A DNA stretch of 64,000 nucleotides from assembly GCA_963682085.1 (NCBI GenBank), contig OY821614.1, positions 1,736,001 to 1,800,000 of the forward strand, read 5' to 3'. Of this stretch, positions 62,301-64,000 are shown piece after piece; within the stretch, counting starts at the first letter, position 1; every line of letters begins with the position of its first letter. The notes below the pieces were generated by a model, which was not told the origin of the DNA, searched no databases, and saw nothing but the letters and a program-made list of their open reading frames with translations. A program made the position numbers and the translations under genes. The DNA comes from Thiodubiliella sp900128405. GTDB lineage: Bacteria > Pseudomonadota > Gammaproteobacteria > PS1 > Pseudothioglobaceae.

Positions 62301-64000
62301 AACGGTAAGCGTTTAAATCAAGATTTGGACAATGACACAAACCCACAAGACACAGGAAATCAACAAACAGAAAGTGATAGGCAAGAACAATCAAGGGTCA
62401 ATGCAGAAACAGAAGTAACCAAACAAAAACTGAATGATATTGATAAACAACAAACTAAGTTTGCCAATTCAGTTAACCCCAAGGAATCCACACCACTGAG
62501 AAACCCTAACACCACCAGCACACCTAGCAACAGTAAAAGTAAAATTGCCACCACTGCTTTTAATATTCAAATTAATATCGGCAATGGCGACCACACCACC
62601 TTCTTCGGCGGTTCTACCAATGTAGATGTCAAAGTTGGCAATGGCGGACACTACGCACTTATGTATGGCGATAACAATATTTTTGTCAGCATTGGTGATG
62701 CAGATAATACCGATCGTTTTGTCGCCATAGGCGATTATCGTGCATTAGAAGGAGTGCAAGTTTTAATAGGCACTAAAAATGTAGTAGTCAATCACGGCAT
62801 TAGAAATGACCTAATCATTGCAACAGACCCTTCCTTTCCAATGATTCCATTTGTTAACCCTTTTAACGGCTCAGCCAATATCTTAGGCTCCTTACAAGAT
62901 ATGGCAGACATGAGCAACTCTGAACAAAATGCCTTATGGAGTTGGGAAAAAACCAAAAAGTTTGCAACCAGCATGAGTGCTCTAGATGCAACTAGCGATA
63001 CCGACTATAAGAAAATCTTAATGAGTGGCGGACAAAACTCAGTATCCGACAGAGGGTTAAAATACGACATAGAAATGACACTCAACAAAAAATCTAATGA
63101 ATTTATGCAGCGTGAAAGCTTGCGTCAACAAGCAAAACAAAGCTTCAAAGAAAAAGTTAGTAATTTTAGCTTAAACCTCACAATTGGCGGACAAGGCTCC
63201 GACATCCTTATCGGCAACGGTAACTTTAGCTTTATGTTCGGCGACACCTTCTCTTCTGTTTTAGACACCACCGTTGCTTCATTATTCGGCATTATGCAAC
63301 AAGGATACACCTCAGACGGACAACCCAAAACAACCTTTACTTACACACCAGCTAATGTCAAAACAAAACTGATTAACGGCATTCTCAATGGAATGGCATC
63401 CCAAGCAAAAGACACCACCTTTGGCAATATATTAGGTTACGAATACACCAATTTTGGCCGCATCTACAAAACCGCAACACAAAGCCCTGATTTATCAATG
63501 TCAGATTTATTAAAAGAACTACTTGGCACTGTATCTGACACCTTTAGCAACTCTATTCAAGCCTTGTCCGAACCAGAGCGCATTATTAACGCCCTAAGAA
63601 CAGGTACAAGTTCAATAGAAGACATGGGGAAAAATACTTTGGACGCATTGGGAATTCAAGACAAGAGTGAAGACGACGGCAACGAAGAAACAAATCAGAA
63701 CACAGGAAACACAGGTACAGACACAGGCACAGACACAGACAACAACAACACAGCCAATCAAGACGATGAAGAAAGCACAGCCTTTGGCTTTAGCGGTCTC
63801 AAATTACCTTCGCTATTCACTCTTTTCACACCAAACCTAATTGAAACACTCAGCAATTTGCCAGAATTAGCAGAAACACTATCCAATAGTATTTCTACAG
63901 ATTCTGCCAATATGGAAAACAAAGCCCTTGAACTTTTCTCAGACATTGGCTATATGTCCAATGACGGAGATTTATTCTTTAACATAGGTGCTCAAAACTT
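38367..64000 (+). CDS. giant MARTX-like multi-effector protein (3' end beyond window)
   Basis: One uninterrupted frame of 8,544 complete codons, still open at base 64000. ATG 38367 has an AAGGAG site five bases upstream. Order by residue: hydrophobic N-terminus (1-35); MARTX A-type repeats (about 78-395); B-type repeats (about 395-975); Gln/Asn-rich linker (about 988-1235); Ig-like, jelly-roll-like and discoidin-like modules (about 1238-3590); Thr/Asn linker and a Lys-rich KAKKAKKW patch (about 3590-3690); a section with eleven peptidase C80-type modules, two kinase-like, three helical and three unknown modules (3838-7970); and renewed MARTX-like glycine repeats (from about 8050). Known MARTX toxins are 3,500-5,300 residues with one C80 protease that frees effectors inside host cells after inositol hexakisphosphate binding. 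This one is far larger. No acyltransferase or type I transporter gene is near its 5' end. Confidence 0.9.
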   Translation, partial: MGAVASFVEDVFDAVVDVVTTVIDTVGFLITGNYEGDDGDNTAFALGFAVWGSGLNMYGGNDTVYAASLKLSVYDTWGNLSIHGAAGFMDINKSGDGNMSVNGAAGAVSLNHTGQSGNISFNGGAASNKIYRSGHSGDVTFKGIGISNRVVNQVKYGNIKFTGSGLSNVVERRGGEHGDIYFMGAGASNQVTNSANRGSIYFTGIGAYNRVERRGHSGNIAFTGLGFYNHVTNATREGNIDFIGIGAYNKVERLGGYKGNIFFKGAGIGNHIVNTAKYGNTEFIGGGGANVIEHSASGNISFKGIGAINKVSHTGDYGDINFIGGGVGNIITRSGIKGNGDLTILGGGNVVTWSTDGKLEAKLGGFRLNLLKRYGRGDTNLILVSLGNIVDVEVSKGNLSLTGIGAANVVNYKGEGTLDAELFGGANIITREGSGNSILYLLAGGNVFTDFSTGDVRGSLLGGLNIVTKEGDGNIDVDMYGGSNVLTQVGNGNIQVRQFGGANIITKSGDGNIFALLFGLANVVTHVGDGDVYLLMLGMGNVATKVGDGDVVVGMFGIGNVLTHVGNGMTAALMVSVGVNFFTKVGNGPTLALMFSMAANIFTHIGNGPTAALMIGGLGNIFTKVGNGPSVAIMLAGKANIFTHIGNGFSAALMIGGLGNIFTKVGNGTTLAAMVGNANIFTHIGNGFSVAFAIGQANIVTKVGSGHLITAAIGQANIVTHVNLDSKGNTVSLVVGRANIVTRVSSLTDFTVTVSPLDAVVSDPVLEKHRLFPRGDVFSAPQKFLTSGVDSLKATGAALLGEGNEGSMVTFAIGQANIITHVGNGAMLGVGIGSANIISKVGLGQTIQAGIGRANILTSVGDNDSLQIAIGKANLVTKVGSGHSAMIAIGRANITTKVGDGFHLGLSVGKLNINTNIGDGIAINALIGKYNLNTRVGHGVNIAVMKGDYNVNVRYGDGMNIALAAGKGNITVNIGDGDFYGAMIEVGTNKQSVGNKMKALMRGMLSNLKETAKSVLVSQTIGLIINGNDANTTKFRGTSHSTPKKDSEYTQNASSTNKEVDQSQYQDTDANEDSDVSTQSEKDQQTVDSLKSDTQVNEDDANKDAQVVTGFLDNSNSDSNNNGNGNNLIQNQGQNQNQDYIEGLNELNQIGQSDHHNDYTQFGTTDKVTSKANQIITNSKEGINKSKSKTQEELNNVKQRNQKNQSHQQNEQQKVGKHLGDANQKYQEAGSKKIKQKGAILVAMNIYQTSVDGHPENKNVFEIGDKITVALTMDKAMQYQKGRAGYAADSKIIINGLVFSLDTKKGFSNPNATPTESTKLVFEHTVQANDAFTQGKEFSIKSSSDLIISGISDSNGYPPAFINTTYPISLSNTVATKFDKRNLTVAGDTFQGYTIEKKSGASWDTDVFSQESFIGDGYAIFTLNATSARKGIMLGLSTDNPDGSYKTIEHAVYIYNNKIKDVRNNNTKYADFNYRYKVGDKIKIERHGTTIKYYHLNNNGNTIRILATQTGIPATSALHIDTSIKDEGVKLTGVKLVKGLSNISQYIIDVHAPKPIANNAWHIDGKTTNKDNILTIGDKIKVTLTLDEAVTLAKVGTNKIMIAGKAFLLTGTNGNITNTLEFTYTIQVSDTIANTDLNINNKYDITLLDIQDTDGNNIDFSSITNANPVHFSKTLLGANSTDFVIGGGNIAHNNGVYEKTSGTGWNADVTSSKGFINDGYVIAKIGASDKKVMLGLSSGDTNNSYNSINYALYADPGADQKFVIYENSVKKYSTGVSYAMGDYMKVIRSGTTIKYYHIKAIDGALAKGTLLYTSSKASNANTKLFLDSSFCDVGAKLSNMQIFSSNNLPFSVDVYAPKPISSANAWHIDSTNADNNGVFTLGDKIKLTLTLDEAVILAKVDSSKIIIAGREFFLTGSNGTTTNTLVFTYTVKINDKIDTKYFAINNKNDIVLSDIKDTDGNNIDFSGIIGPIKLSNTSLDNNLTISADKRITLTNGVYEKTSDVGWNTDVASSKSFTGDGYVIAKIENPNKRLMFGLSSGNTSNSYKSMDYALYADSTTNKHFVIYESGRYKRDTGTSYDTGDYMKVVRSGTTVKYYHIKAADGPLAKGTLLYTSRKASSANTKLFLDSSFHDVGAKLSEMQIFSGNNLPLSVDVHAPKPTTNAWHIDGKSANSKGVFTIGDEIKVTLTLNEKVTLANVGQNNIVIAGKKFLLTGTNGTSTTVLNFTYTVKANDKLIATSRRYNAVLTGILDTDGNSINMSHATSPIGLTNTLIDADFITNNKITQTNDIYEKTSDTGWNSNVASSQGFVNDGYVIAKIGAPDKRVMLGLSSSNTSHSYNGLNYALYADSGIGKKFVIYESGQRKYSTGVTYAMGDYMKVIRSGTTIKYYHLKAAEGPLSKGTLLYTSNKASSINTKLFLGSSFYGVGAKLSDMQIFNGSHLDLSVNVYAPKPTHDAWHIDGVVNDQGAFTLGSKVKITLTLNERITLANVASNKIVIAGKEFLLTGTNGTTTKTLEFVYTVQLNDKIDTSFYINKKDIVLTGIQDTDGNNIDLGNTNGIDISPSIQNLALNSKGLTTISTNITRWHANNTAANIQRMTDGNTSTRGALNYATHPANAHGKHILFDFKGVNYNNGSFKLYNRKNVADRINGSTVEFLKDGIVVSIRTISDAGNIIEIAPDAHIIFDQVKLTFDGDLQNFREVEIFGKNASLSIDAGAPTPLKNHAWRINRDIAGNDGTFAIGDKIKVTLRLDDIVILAKVDSNKITIANKEFFLTGNNGDTTDTLEFTYTVQANDSISATDFNISSKEDINVTDIKDADGNSIDLSGITNAIDLSNASLNTDLIIGGGNKITHIDGVYSKTSSTNWDADVTSSKGFTGDGYVIAKIGEPNKRVMLGLSSGDTSNSYKSMDYALYADPGTSKTFVIYESNQHKRNTRVSYAIGDYMKVVRSGTTVKYYHIKAADGSLAQGTLLYTSSKASNANTKLFLDSSFYGVGAKLSEMQIFSGNYSALSVDVHAPKPIANAWKMNSIPTNGKGVFVIGDKVKVTLTLNKRIILANVGSNKIVIAGKEFLLTGTNGTATNTLEFAYTVQANDKINAAFCINNKNDIVLNDIQDADGNTINLSSIPNRVNISPNIQNLALNSKGLATISTNITHWHANDTKANIERMTDGNTSSSGALDYATHPKNANGKHILFDFGEANYSNGSFKLYNRKGVADRINGSTVEFLKNGMVVLTRTIRNAGNIVKITPATYVTFDQVKLTFSGDSQNFREIEIFGKNSNLLIDSGAPEPLKNNAWHINRGVADSNGEFSVGDEVKITLTLDKAVTLAKVGSNKIIIANKVFLLTGTNGTTTNTLEFTRTVKVSDNINAEDFDIDNKDDIILTDVKDTDGNNINFNNITSAIELSNIPLDTDFNINGGKKITHINNIYKKTSDTGWNASITSSKGFTGNGHLIAKMGSNNKHLMIGLSSNNSDNNSNSNNYQAMNFAIYMNNTGDIGSIYENGLSVKEFSKNEYTYEVGDYLKIERDATTINYYLIKANDNPTTQGTLLYTSSTVSNADTELFLESSLHDIGAKISEVKIFNDNKSSLSINPNMQILGETPTTNNDPKGDSTLNQIPNDHQLNNTSTTTNGNTTNNTQNTSTGNTQNTQNTQEQEAQKAKKAKKWFKIKTNSKFSQGLSLFQIPQIFIITELSNENFDLASSLGKNNNIVIYYNAKNNEIDYLYGQQNDIEVKQIEYRIIANGKIINTLVEDTTNGEYIADTDDDPKDDIDTQAIVAQLQQAITINRTNTKIHKNWFTRHSFTKKGLDINNPPSIQNRKQTTQSTNSNTPPTDTNTSRYQSNIIIQSSDNPIVIKAANALFNKHPNTSILVKFDQNGNLITLKGETYTPTGNTRLNFVGHGADLEQEGAQSLADKVKTLQQTYSNDSTNIKRIALVGCDTDGINQNLTKNFATTVYNDTPSLRDAEVTGRKGEIQINTDGTKTMETGSEKMIYQWNADLNIVTQQTEESKRVGEVLKGLKLGGASSKGSSGAVDIDSIPDTLTSQQIDIGSSIGSGMFKTAYNFKDQPDLLVLLTKSSHKASDIEEEMRYLEQLDDLGMKTPKRYKQIKFVDEANKTKTLQHGLVVQKIRGVKDIKLMRKDWIPSGLTLRKTLNNSNDKTLKDIKHLQKIFAKNPYLSVIDFQGIIAEDGQFYVIDPLDVIMSPRSGKDHASQLDALQVFEQHILQRHKRFTDKTLNHITYIDKQLWESSDNTLKQQILSDAQENNNKAIVTYDVETDQKEIIYSPSNSQSLIFNTVEVIARDTERQNVDLKKYCIDFAEKQGWKQNYASIFRVNTPEEYEILNLKSNGKNKHNIILSIGDDKVTQESVQSLYEKHPDNSVIVTLDEQGRLVFPEGKVFIPDASVRLNIVGHPEKLEKVGAQNLANYTDEIMQRYNIDSVDSHAYLNRAALVGCKNKDLSKNYAKQLYTREYLRGASVTGRIGDIQVNTDGSKTMGSSDQKIVHSWDYGNNRPSWTTESSKNIGEVLDRLKLGVDNEAPVLDVPNSLTHEDIGEPIGKGVMKTAYTLKNHPNLLFLQLDENLEEEYYIKRLKNEVEWINKFREIGIKTPEYFKALSMVDENGQERHGILVERIHDALIVKPDDSIESTGPGESLKDERITRRTFTDIQNLLEKFNQHPNLSIGDLQMLMGRDGQLYVIDPLNIYSSSSETLSLFSQQTREYNIESLEYWRETSLNTLKEFDQNKGMHAIFVDNNMLEEDSEFKKSLLDKAKKQQDLVVMSYNSDDTIKVLYEPITDYQIDRIEVIVDPNADFIEKGRMDNLIKENPKVSSDMVFRHTLKKDFSNYRTNIIVQHGNSDIAVKAAQDLANKHPKNSVIVHFDANNKLVTSDNEFYTPKGNVRLSFVDHGTNFVTSENTMGKLVDKVKQIYDTYADENTYFERIALVGCDTDGVGKTLTKDFAHAVYNDMPTLRNAKITGRIGKVQVNDDGTKTMTTDGTKMVYSWDDGKGEITQKTETVKSYSDSLKNPLNDDLDAQIRVIERLFESKKFQSEKKSKHHYILVDTLNVLRELQKNGSGYSFEEMEQLKLAFYEHLERNPSSEILDKLNGIYACLEKYTSKIEILKMHFNKQYKEVGLLGIDKKIEKLEKVRDRTFELSRENPEMKEWASLKRVFIEHDIQLSKGFQAELEKWNQPVVSMASTKPFVGYKHQVILTVRDDHGMIIDDEAHTLLTNEQYLAEKYPHNTTIVHMDKDGNYQVVFGDTLDQIPKGDLKVIINGHGNSEGIGGRSVEEIAEYIGTINQAVGNDSEVRKVSLVSCSLGSEYPKRLLPKLKEKGINNTKVSARLGRMVVQPEGTKVVIGPTGASSGIYRSSILKETYAYDEKGAIVQVDSYTDEHYDLVLSANEDGTLKIERTYGNKPVHMLRGRLKVHVKAINFDRAERLLHDFKNILPQAASMEHINIKTERDGDWFDQPDMVKLGEKLNNVGQHFDASILLYSDSNAEKMIKATRDKGSNIVISKGGLNFLTRPKIGLLKNTLILRENKKPMIQFLEYGGKDFDSDVAIEIRHKSPESAPETAATLENLELILKVTQQSISTIKIVSEKVADLDRYKRLSKTLSDKYKVTVEVWGKVKDGRTKILLSKKPGQPIKHLAQTTPYQNKLLQNWETLSQEQINKLTEESQKTKPSLTNHNHQVLIQTESDENVKDSTLKLASKHPAKTTIVQMQKDGTYRVVYGPDLENIIGKVKMVVVGYGREEGDTQTLGGRTADELSANIAKLNQDLNPATTTMGRTSLVGCNLESDNPTDNADSQYGKQVLQKLHQRGVSGDLSVRSSYVGIQPDGTKVTSDTGVDNWKHKDNKNKTIYSYGKDDKIESKVYDSKGVLVKYNGQYLDGTRYKSNVIVQNSNNSTVVEAANALFNKHPDTSIIVKFDQNGNLVTLKGETYTPTGDIRVNFVDHGADLTQEGAQSLVDKAKILQQTYGNDNTRIKRIALVGCDTDGVSQGLTRDFAYIAYNDIPALQHTEITGRTGQVQVNDDGTKTMTTDGTKTIYSWDNDKGEIAQKTERVKRYSDSLENPLDIYDDCIKLINTLIEKEKTGDTHAFLLDIKERIERAEATPSEEAKHFETKSDFLQQAHRDLTKYLEQNLDLATKEDLKALNNVLAKLFIETTDKLLSFTSDRFQDAADLDIDRKILSYENIKSDMEMLINRYDMFFKSNDRKYVAESSLETLSEEISLAKNSNIFLWDQGKISDAYSTPDAKYIHRVIIQLEDDNLITENSANSTGKYFENSTLIHMNKEGEYRIVYGLKFNEIPKGEIEFEFQGHGNNVNKTIGKRSSSDIVDITARLNKFLPDGVLITKTSIKGCNPGFDFGKEVLEGYREKNIKSIERVSARATFARATTAGRQLNNDMYHINGTKDTWVYDETTGKATLARESYTDDHYHAVITVGENGELVVEKTQDNKRPIELTGNLKIRVKANGTPEQIKKIVLDFKKELSNKALLKQVNLKMVKDQDWSVGKDMLTYGKLVQELSQETDTNVLSYSDTGEQKGVVTYYYKDAKEIEVFARKNHFTFNEKNEKNIISLVVSQEGELDNIRSPMKFSPGVEMHAYIEHNNNYPQEELLSQIESAVKISDHPISSVKVFLPSRTNDDYRKNMISFLSTKLNVSIELSNEDRKLLSKDPNEPILEYNYKGEVVRTSEHPLHLAETTPHKNTPLQNWDTLSQEQTTKLTEESQKTKPSLANHDHQVLIQTEFDENVKNSTFKLASKHPTQTTIVQMQKDGTYRVVYGSSLRGITGRVKMVVVGYGREEGDIQTLGGRTADELSVNIAKLNQGLNPVTTTIGRTSLVGCNLESDNPTDNADSQYGKQVLQKLHQRGIGVDLSVRSSYVGIQPDGTKVTSDTGVDNWKHKDNKNKTIYNYGKDDKIESKVYDSKGVLVKYNGQYLDGTRYKSNVIVQNSNNSTVVEAANALFNKHPNTSIIVKFDQNGNLVTLKGEAYTPTGDIRVNFVDHGADLTREGAQSLVDKAKILQQTYSNDNTRIKRIALVGCDTDGVSQGLTRDFARIAYNDIPALQHTEITGRTGQVQVNDDGTKTMTTDGTKTIYSWDNDKGEIAQKTETVKRYSDVLENPLHDLDDQIKEIEKLLGSEKFQSSEHRAILASTLDAFREAQKDKWNNSFNVLEQAKSNFYTHLERNSGSEIPTGLNKIYSSLEKYISKIQMYRALQSSLYEQCGEAESLEINKKIEKFEDIRNKFLEILKENPSIKSWIEVDKSIVEWSIKLLKTSQAQLEKWSQPAVIMDSTDSFVGYKHQVIVTVENDQTQALLGVEQRLTGKYPYNTTIVHMNKDNNYEVVYGLKLDEIPKGDLKVIINGHGDSNGVGGRSVKEIAEHISTINKATGDDSEIKKVSLVSCNLGSEYPKKLLPILQKKNISKARVSTRLGKILIQPNGRKIVEQSTGGSSQKYRSGILKETYALDERGVVVLIDSYTDEHYDLVLSANEDGTPKIERIYGNKLISELQGELKVHVKAADFGKAKELLYQFKGTLPPSASMAHINIKTQKNDDWFDQHDALKLGQSLDNLGKDFDASILLYPNSDKGQVLMATRDKSSEVAIFKSGLMFLADPNMQENILHLKEYGSQSRKTLMYKDDVFDSNFAITIIHETIEDIPTTEETLENLKLVSEVTQQPISDILIGVPEDADLNHYKELVAALSAKYEVTVEVWMNLEEGIPKKLLSKNPGNSKTIEHLAETTPHKNTPLQNWDTLSQEQTTKLTEESQKTKPSLANHDHQVLIQTESDENVKNSTLKLASKHPTQTTIVQMQKDGTYRVVYGSDLKDVTGSVKMVVVGYGREEGDTQTMGGRTADELSANITKLNQALTGNADIQRISIVGCNMESDNPTDNSDSQYGRRMVEKLNQSNIKAPVAVRSSYVAVDENGKKLTSNTGSGNWMHKDSAAKTIYSLGATGAVISRVYNDEGTLIKYNGKRLNQDLDNDTNPQDTGNQQTESDRQEQSRVNAETEVTKQKLNDIDKQQTKFANSVNPKESTPLRNPNTTSTPSNSKSKIATTAFNIQINIGNGDHTTFFGGSTNVDVKVGNGGHYALMYGDNNIFVSIGDADNTDRFVAIGDYRALEGVQVLIGTKNVVVNHGIRNDLIIATDPSFPMIPFVNPFNGSANILGSLQDMADMSNSEQNALWSWEKTKKFATSMSALDATSDTDYKKILMSGGQNSVSDRGLKYDIEMTLNKKSNEFMQRESLRQQAKQSFKEKVSNFSLNLTIGGQGSDILIGNGNFSFMFGDTFSSVLDTTVASLFGIMQQGYTSDGQPKTTFTYTPANVKTKLINGILNGMASQAKDTTFGNILGYEYTNFGRIYKTATQSPDLSMSDLLKELLGTVSDTFSNSIQALSEPERIINALRTGTSSIEDMGKNTLDALGIQDKSEDDGNEETNQNTGNTGTDTGTDTDNNNTANQDDEESTAFGFSGLKLPSLFTLFTPNLIETLSNLPELAETLSNSISTDSANMENKALELFSDIGYMSNDGDLFFNIGAQN
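38598..39590 (+). repeat. MARTX A-type repeats in the giant protein
   Basis: About sixteen imperfect units of roughly 20 residues with the pattern GNIxFxGxGxxNxV (for example GNIKFTGSGLSNVV and GDIYFMGAGASNQV). In MARTX toxins the N-terminal repeats are thought to engage the host membrane. Regularity fades after about 39400. Confidence 0.85.
39600..41310 (+). repeat. MARTX B-type repeats in the giant protein
   Basis: About 25 units with the pattern THVGNGxxxALMxGxxNIxTKVG. Alternating NIFTHIGNG and NIFTKVGNG gives a two-unit periodicity near 40030-40480. A non-repeat insert of about 65 residues (about 40590-40780, through SLTDFTVTVSPLDAV) interrupts them. Confidence 0.85.
42080..49130 (+). 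repeat. array of Ig-like and jelly-roll-like surface modules
   Basis: Eight Ig-like units (NAWHIDG, GDKIKVTLTL, KIVIAGKEFLLTG, LEFTYTVQAND) begin near 42090, 43030, 43955, 44855, 45730, 46535, 47430 and 48245. Six units of about 130 residues (VYEKTSDTGWN, GYVIAKIG, MLGLSS, GDYMKVIRSGTT, KYYHIKA) begin near 42540, 43450, 44355, 45235, 46935 and 48640. They look like beta-sandwich modules of bacterial surface proteins. Two discoidin-like units (DGNTSTRGALNYA, STVEFLKDGIVV) lie near 46050-46500 and 47760-48200. This block is unusual for a MARTX protein. Confidence 0.75.
49878..50360 (+). other. C80-type module 1 of the giant protein
   Basis: His3900 in FVGHGAD and Cys3938 in LVGCDTDG, in the order and spacing expected for the catalytic pair. 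The end segment (TKTMETGSEKMIYQW) matches the last strands of MARTX cysteine protease domains. Confidence 0.7.
50490..51060 (+). other. kinase-like module 1 of the giant protein
   Basis: A glycine-rich loop with a following lysine (IGSGMFKTAY, Lys4059) is followed by helical sequence, then SVIDFQGIIAEDGQFYVIDP. The latter resembles the catalytic-loop and metal-binding Asp pair of protein or aminoglycoside kinases (second Asp 4196). The assignment is by motif only. The usual HRD is absent, so it could be a divergent kinase or a pseudokinase. Confidence 0.45.
51415..51890 (+). other. C80-type module 2 of the giant protein
   Basis: His4412 in IVGHPEK and Cys4454 in LVGCKNKD. The Gly after His is replaced by Pro, and the Asp-rich loop after Cys is changed. 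It is more divergent than module 1. Confidence 0.6.
51995..52530 (+). other. kinase-like module 2 of the giant protein
   Basis: Paralogue of module 1: IGKGVMKTAYTL with Lys4562, then SIGDLQMLMGRDGQLYVIDP with the second Asp at 4699. IGDLQ is close to the GDLH catalytic motif of aminoglycoside-type kinases. Modules C80-1/kinase-1 and C80-2/kinase-2 form a tandem duplication of about 1.5 kb. Confidence 0.48.
52900..53400 (+). other. C80-type module 3 of the giant protein
   Basis: His4906 in FVDHGTN and Cys4946 in LVGCDTDG. It ends in TKMVYSWDDGKG. Same subtype as modules 1, 6 and 9. Confidence 0.68.
53400..53940 (+). other. helical module 1 of the giant protein
   Basis: About 180 residues rich in Glu, Lys and Leu, with coiled-coil-like spacing (LDAQIRVIERLFESKKF, LEKVRDRTFELSRENP). 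Related sequence recurs near 59730-60240; a more divergent one lies at 56550-57130. No family recognised. Confidence 0.55.
53985..54460 (+). other. C80-type module 4 of the giant protein
   Basis: His5278 in IINGHGNSEG and Cys5317 in LVSCSLGSE, with a GRSVEEIAEYI helix between them. Among the closest here to MARTX and clostridial toxin protease motifs, so a candidate for an active protease. Confidence 0.75.
54475..55300 (+). other. unrecognised module A, copy 1
   Basis: About 275 residues starting SSILKETYAYDE, with a conserved YTDEHYDLVL segment (first Tyr 5392) and later WFDQPDMVKLGEKLNN. It always follows a GHG-type C80 module. No family recognised; it could be an effector or a C80-associated domain. 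Confidence 0.55.
55432..55990 (+). other. C80-type module 5, catalytic His replaced by Tyr
   Basis: VVVGYGREEG has Tyr5752 where MARTX proteases have His. Cys5796 in LVGCNLESD is kept. The rest (GGRTADELSANIAKLNQ, LSVRSSYVGI) is very close to the canonical MARTX protease. Confidence 0.78.
56065..56540 (+). other. C80-type module 6 of the giant protein
   Basis: His5957 in FVDHGAD and Cys5995 in LVGCDTDG. Nearly identical to module 9 at 59210. Confidence 0.7.
56550..57130 (+). other. helical module 2 of the giant protein
   Basis: About 190 mostly helical residues (ENPLDIYDDCIKLINTLIEK onward). The entry sequence (YSDSLENPL) matches the other helical modules, but the body differs, as if a different unit had been inserted between conserved neighbours. 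Confidence 0.5.
57150..57590 (+). other. C80-type module 7 of the giant protein
   Basis: His6323 in FQGHGNN and Cys6364 in IKGCNPGF. GKRSSSDIVDITARL corresponds to the helix between the two. Divergent relative of modules 4 and 10. Confidence 0.62.
57600..58470 (+). other. unrecognised module A, copy 2 (divergent)
   Basis: It keeps ESYTDDHYHAVI (first Tyr 6435) and a WVYDETTGKA entry segment, but much of the body differs from copies 1 and 3. Confidence 0.5.
58590..59140 (+). other. C80-type module 8, catalytic His replaced by Tyr
   Basis: Tyr6804 in VVVGYGREEG; Cys6848 in LVGCNLESD. Nearly identical to module 5. Confidence 0.78.
59210..59700 (+). other. C80-type module 9 of the giant protein
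   Basis: His7009 in FVDHGAD; Cys7047 in LVGCDTDG. Nearly identical to module 6. Confidence 0.7.
59730..60240 (+). other. helical module 3 of the giant protein
   Basis: About 170 helical residues (LDDQIKEIEKLLGSEKFQSS, then LEKYISKIQMYRALQ), homologous to helical module 1. Confidence 0.55.
60285..60740 (+). other. C80-type module 10 of the giant protein
   Basis: His7371 in IINGHGDSNG; Cys7410 in LVSCNLGSE; GGRSVKEIAEHI between them. Close to module 4, and a second candidate for an active protease. Confidence 0.75.
60755..61590 (+). other. unrecognised module A, copy 3
   Basis: SGILKETYALDE, DSYTDEHYDLVL (first Tyr 7485) and WFDQHDALKLGQSLDN closely follow copy 1. Confidence 0.55.
61624..61985 (+). 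repeat. partial third copy of the direct repeat
   Basis: Matches copies 1 and 2 through the linker and the first half of the Tyr-type C80 module, then diverges where the canonical MARTX protease C-terminal half begins. Confidence 0.82.
61710..62260 (+). other. C80-type module 11, canonical MARTX position, His replaced by Tyr
   Basis: Tyr7845 in VVVGYGREEG; Cys7888 in IVGCNMESD. The C-terminal part (VAVRSSYVAVDENGKKL, then GNWMHKDS) matches the Vibrio MARTX protease closely. It sits just before the C-terminal glycine repeats, where the single protease of known MARTX toxins lies. Confidence 0.8.
62560..63260 (+). repeat. C-terminal glycine repeats of MARTX type in the giant protein
   Basis: INIGNGDHTTFFGGSTNVDV, DVKVGNGGHYALMYGDNNIF and TIGGQGSDILIGNGNFSFMFGD are RTX-like repeats matching the region after the protease in MARTX toxins. 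They follow a Gln/Thr-rich linker. The frame continues past 64000 through an Asn/Asp/Thr-rich tract at 63670-63770. Confidence 0.75.

Noticed and set aside
38367..64000. Many open frames on the minus strand and in other plus frames, some over 150 codons
   Set aside because: They lie antisense or out of frame to one continuous, motif-rich frame of more than 8,500 codons. Their translations are low-complexity mirrors of the repeats and lack ribosome sites.
1..64000. tRNA, rRNA or type I secretion genes
   Set aside because: No tRNA cloverleaf, conserved rRNA core or ABC exporter/membrane fusion protein sequence was recognised on either strand.

Overview
The window looks like the chromosome of an AT-rich gammaproteobacterium. 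Its housekeeping proteins (GpmI, Rpe, S2, EF-Ts, GltB, YaaA, ComF, Nudix/ThiE-like, GshA) are ordinary proteobacterial types. The mixture of compact core genes and very large toxin- and adhesin-like genes resembles what is known from sulfur-oxidising (SUP05/Thioglobus-type) symbionts of deep-sea mussels. That assignment is inference from gene content; no rRNA or other marker is present.

Layout. (1) 2-3162: a tight four-gene operon (SbnA-like, cut by the window edge, then SbnB-like, a haem-oxygenase-like di-iron enzyme and a LysE exporter). It suggests that L-2,3-diaminopropionate is made, oxidised and exported. (2) 3166-4437: three attC-like sites flank two lipoprotein genes, an integron-type cassette array with no integrase in view. 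(3) 4451-5964: an IS5-type insertion sequence with a frameshifted transposase and a TA target duplication. (4) 6193-24314: four genes for exported proteins: a 2529-residue RTX/FG-GAP adhesin, a 393-residue membrane protein carrying an exact CagA-type EPIYA motif, a 2399-residue FISUMP/Ig/F-type-lectin protein and a 542-residue protein of unknown function. (5) 24456-37812: core metabolism and translation. (6) 38367 to the window end: one reading frame of more than 8,540 codons, still open at base 64000.

The giant reading frame is the most unusual object here. It begins like a MARTX toxin, with A-type then B-type glycine repeats, and it returns to MARTX-like glycine repeats near the window end. 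Between them lie about 7 kb of Ig-like and jelly-roll-like surface modules and a 12.4 kb section with eleven modules of the peptidase C80 (MARTX cysteine protease) type. These are interleaved with two kinase-like modules, three helical modules and three copies of an unrecognised module. Eight C80-type modules keep a His and a Cys in the expected positions. Three, including the one in the canonical place just before the C-terminal repeats, have Tyr where the His should be. A near-identical 1.25 kb segment recurs 3.1 kb apart, which suggests growth by segmental duplication.

Taken together, the exported proteins bind (Ig-like and lectin modules, FG-GAP repeats), may be phosphorylated by host kinases (EPIYA) and may act inside host cells (MARTX-like effectors). 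The adhesin and the giant protein share one Ig-like module type, which suggests that modules are exchanged between loci. No type I secretion transporter, toxin acyltransferase, tRNA, rRNA or CRISPR array was seen.
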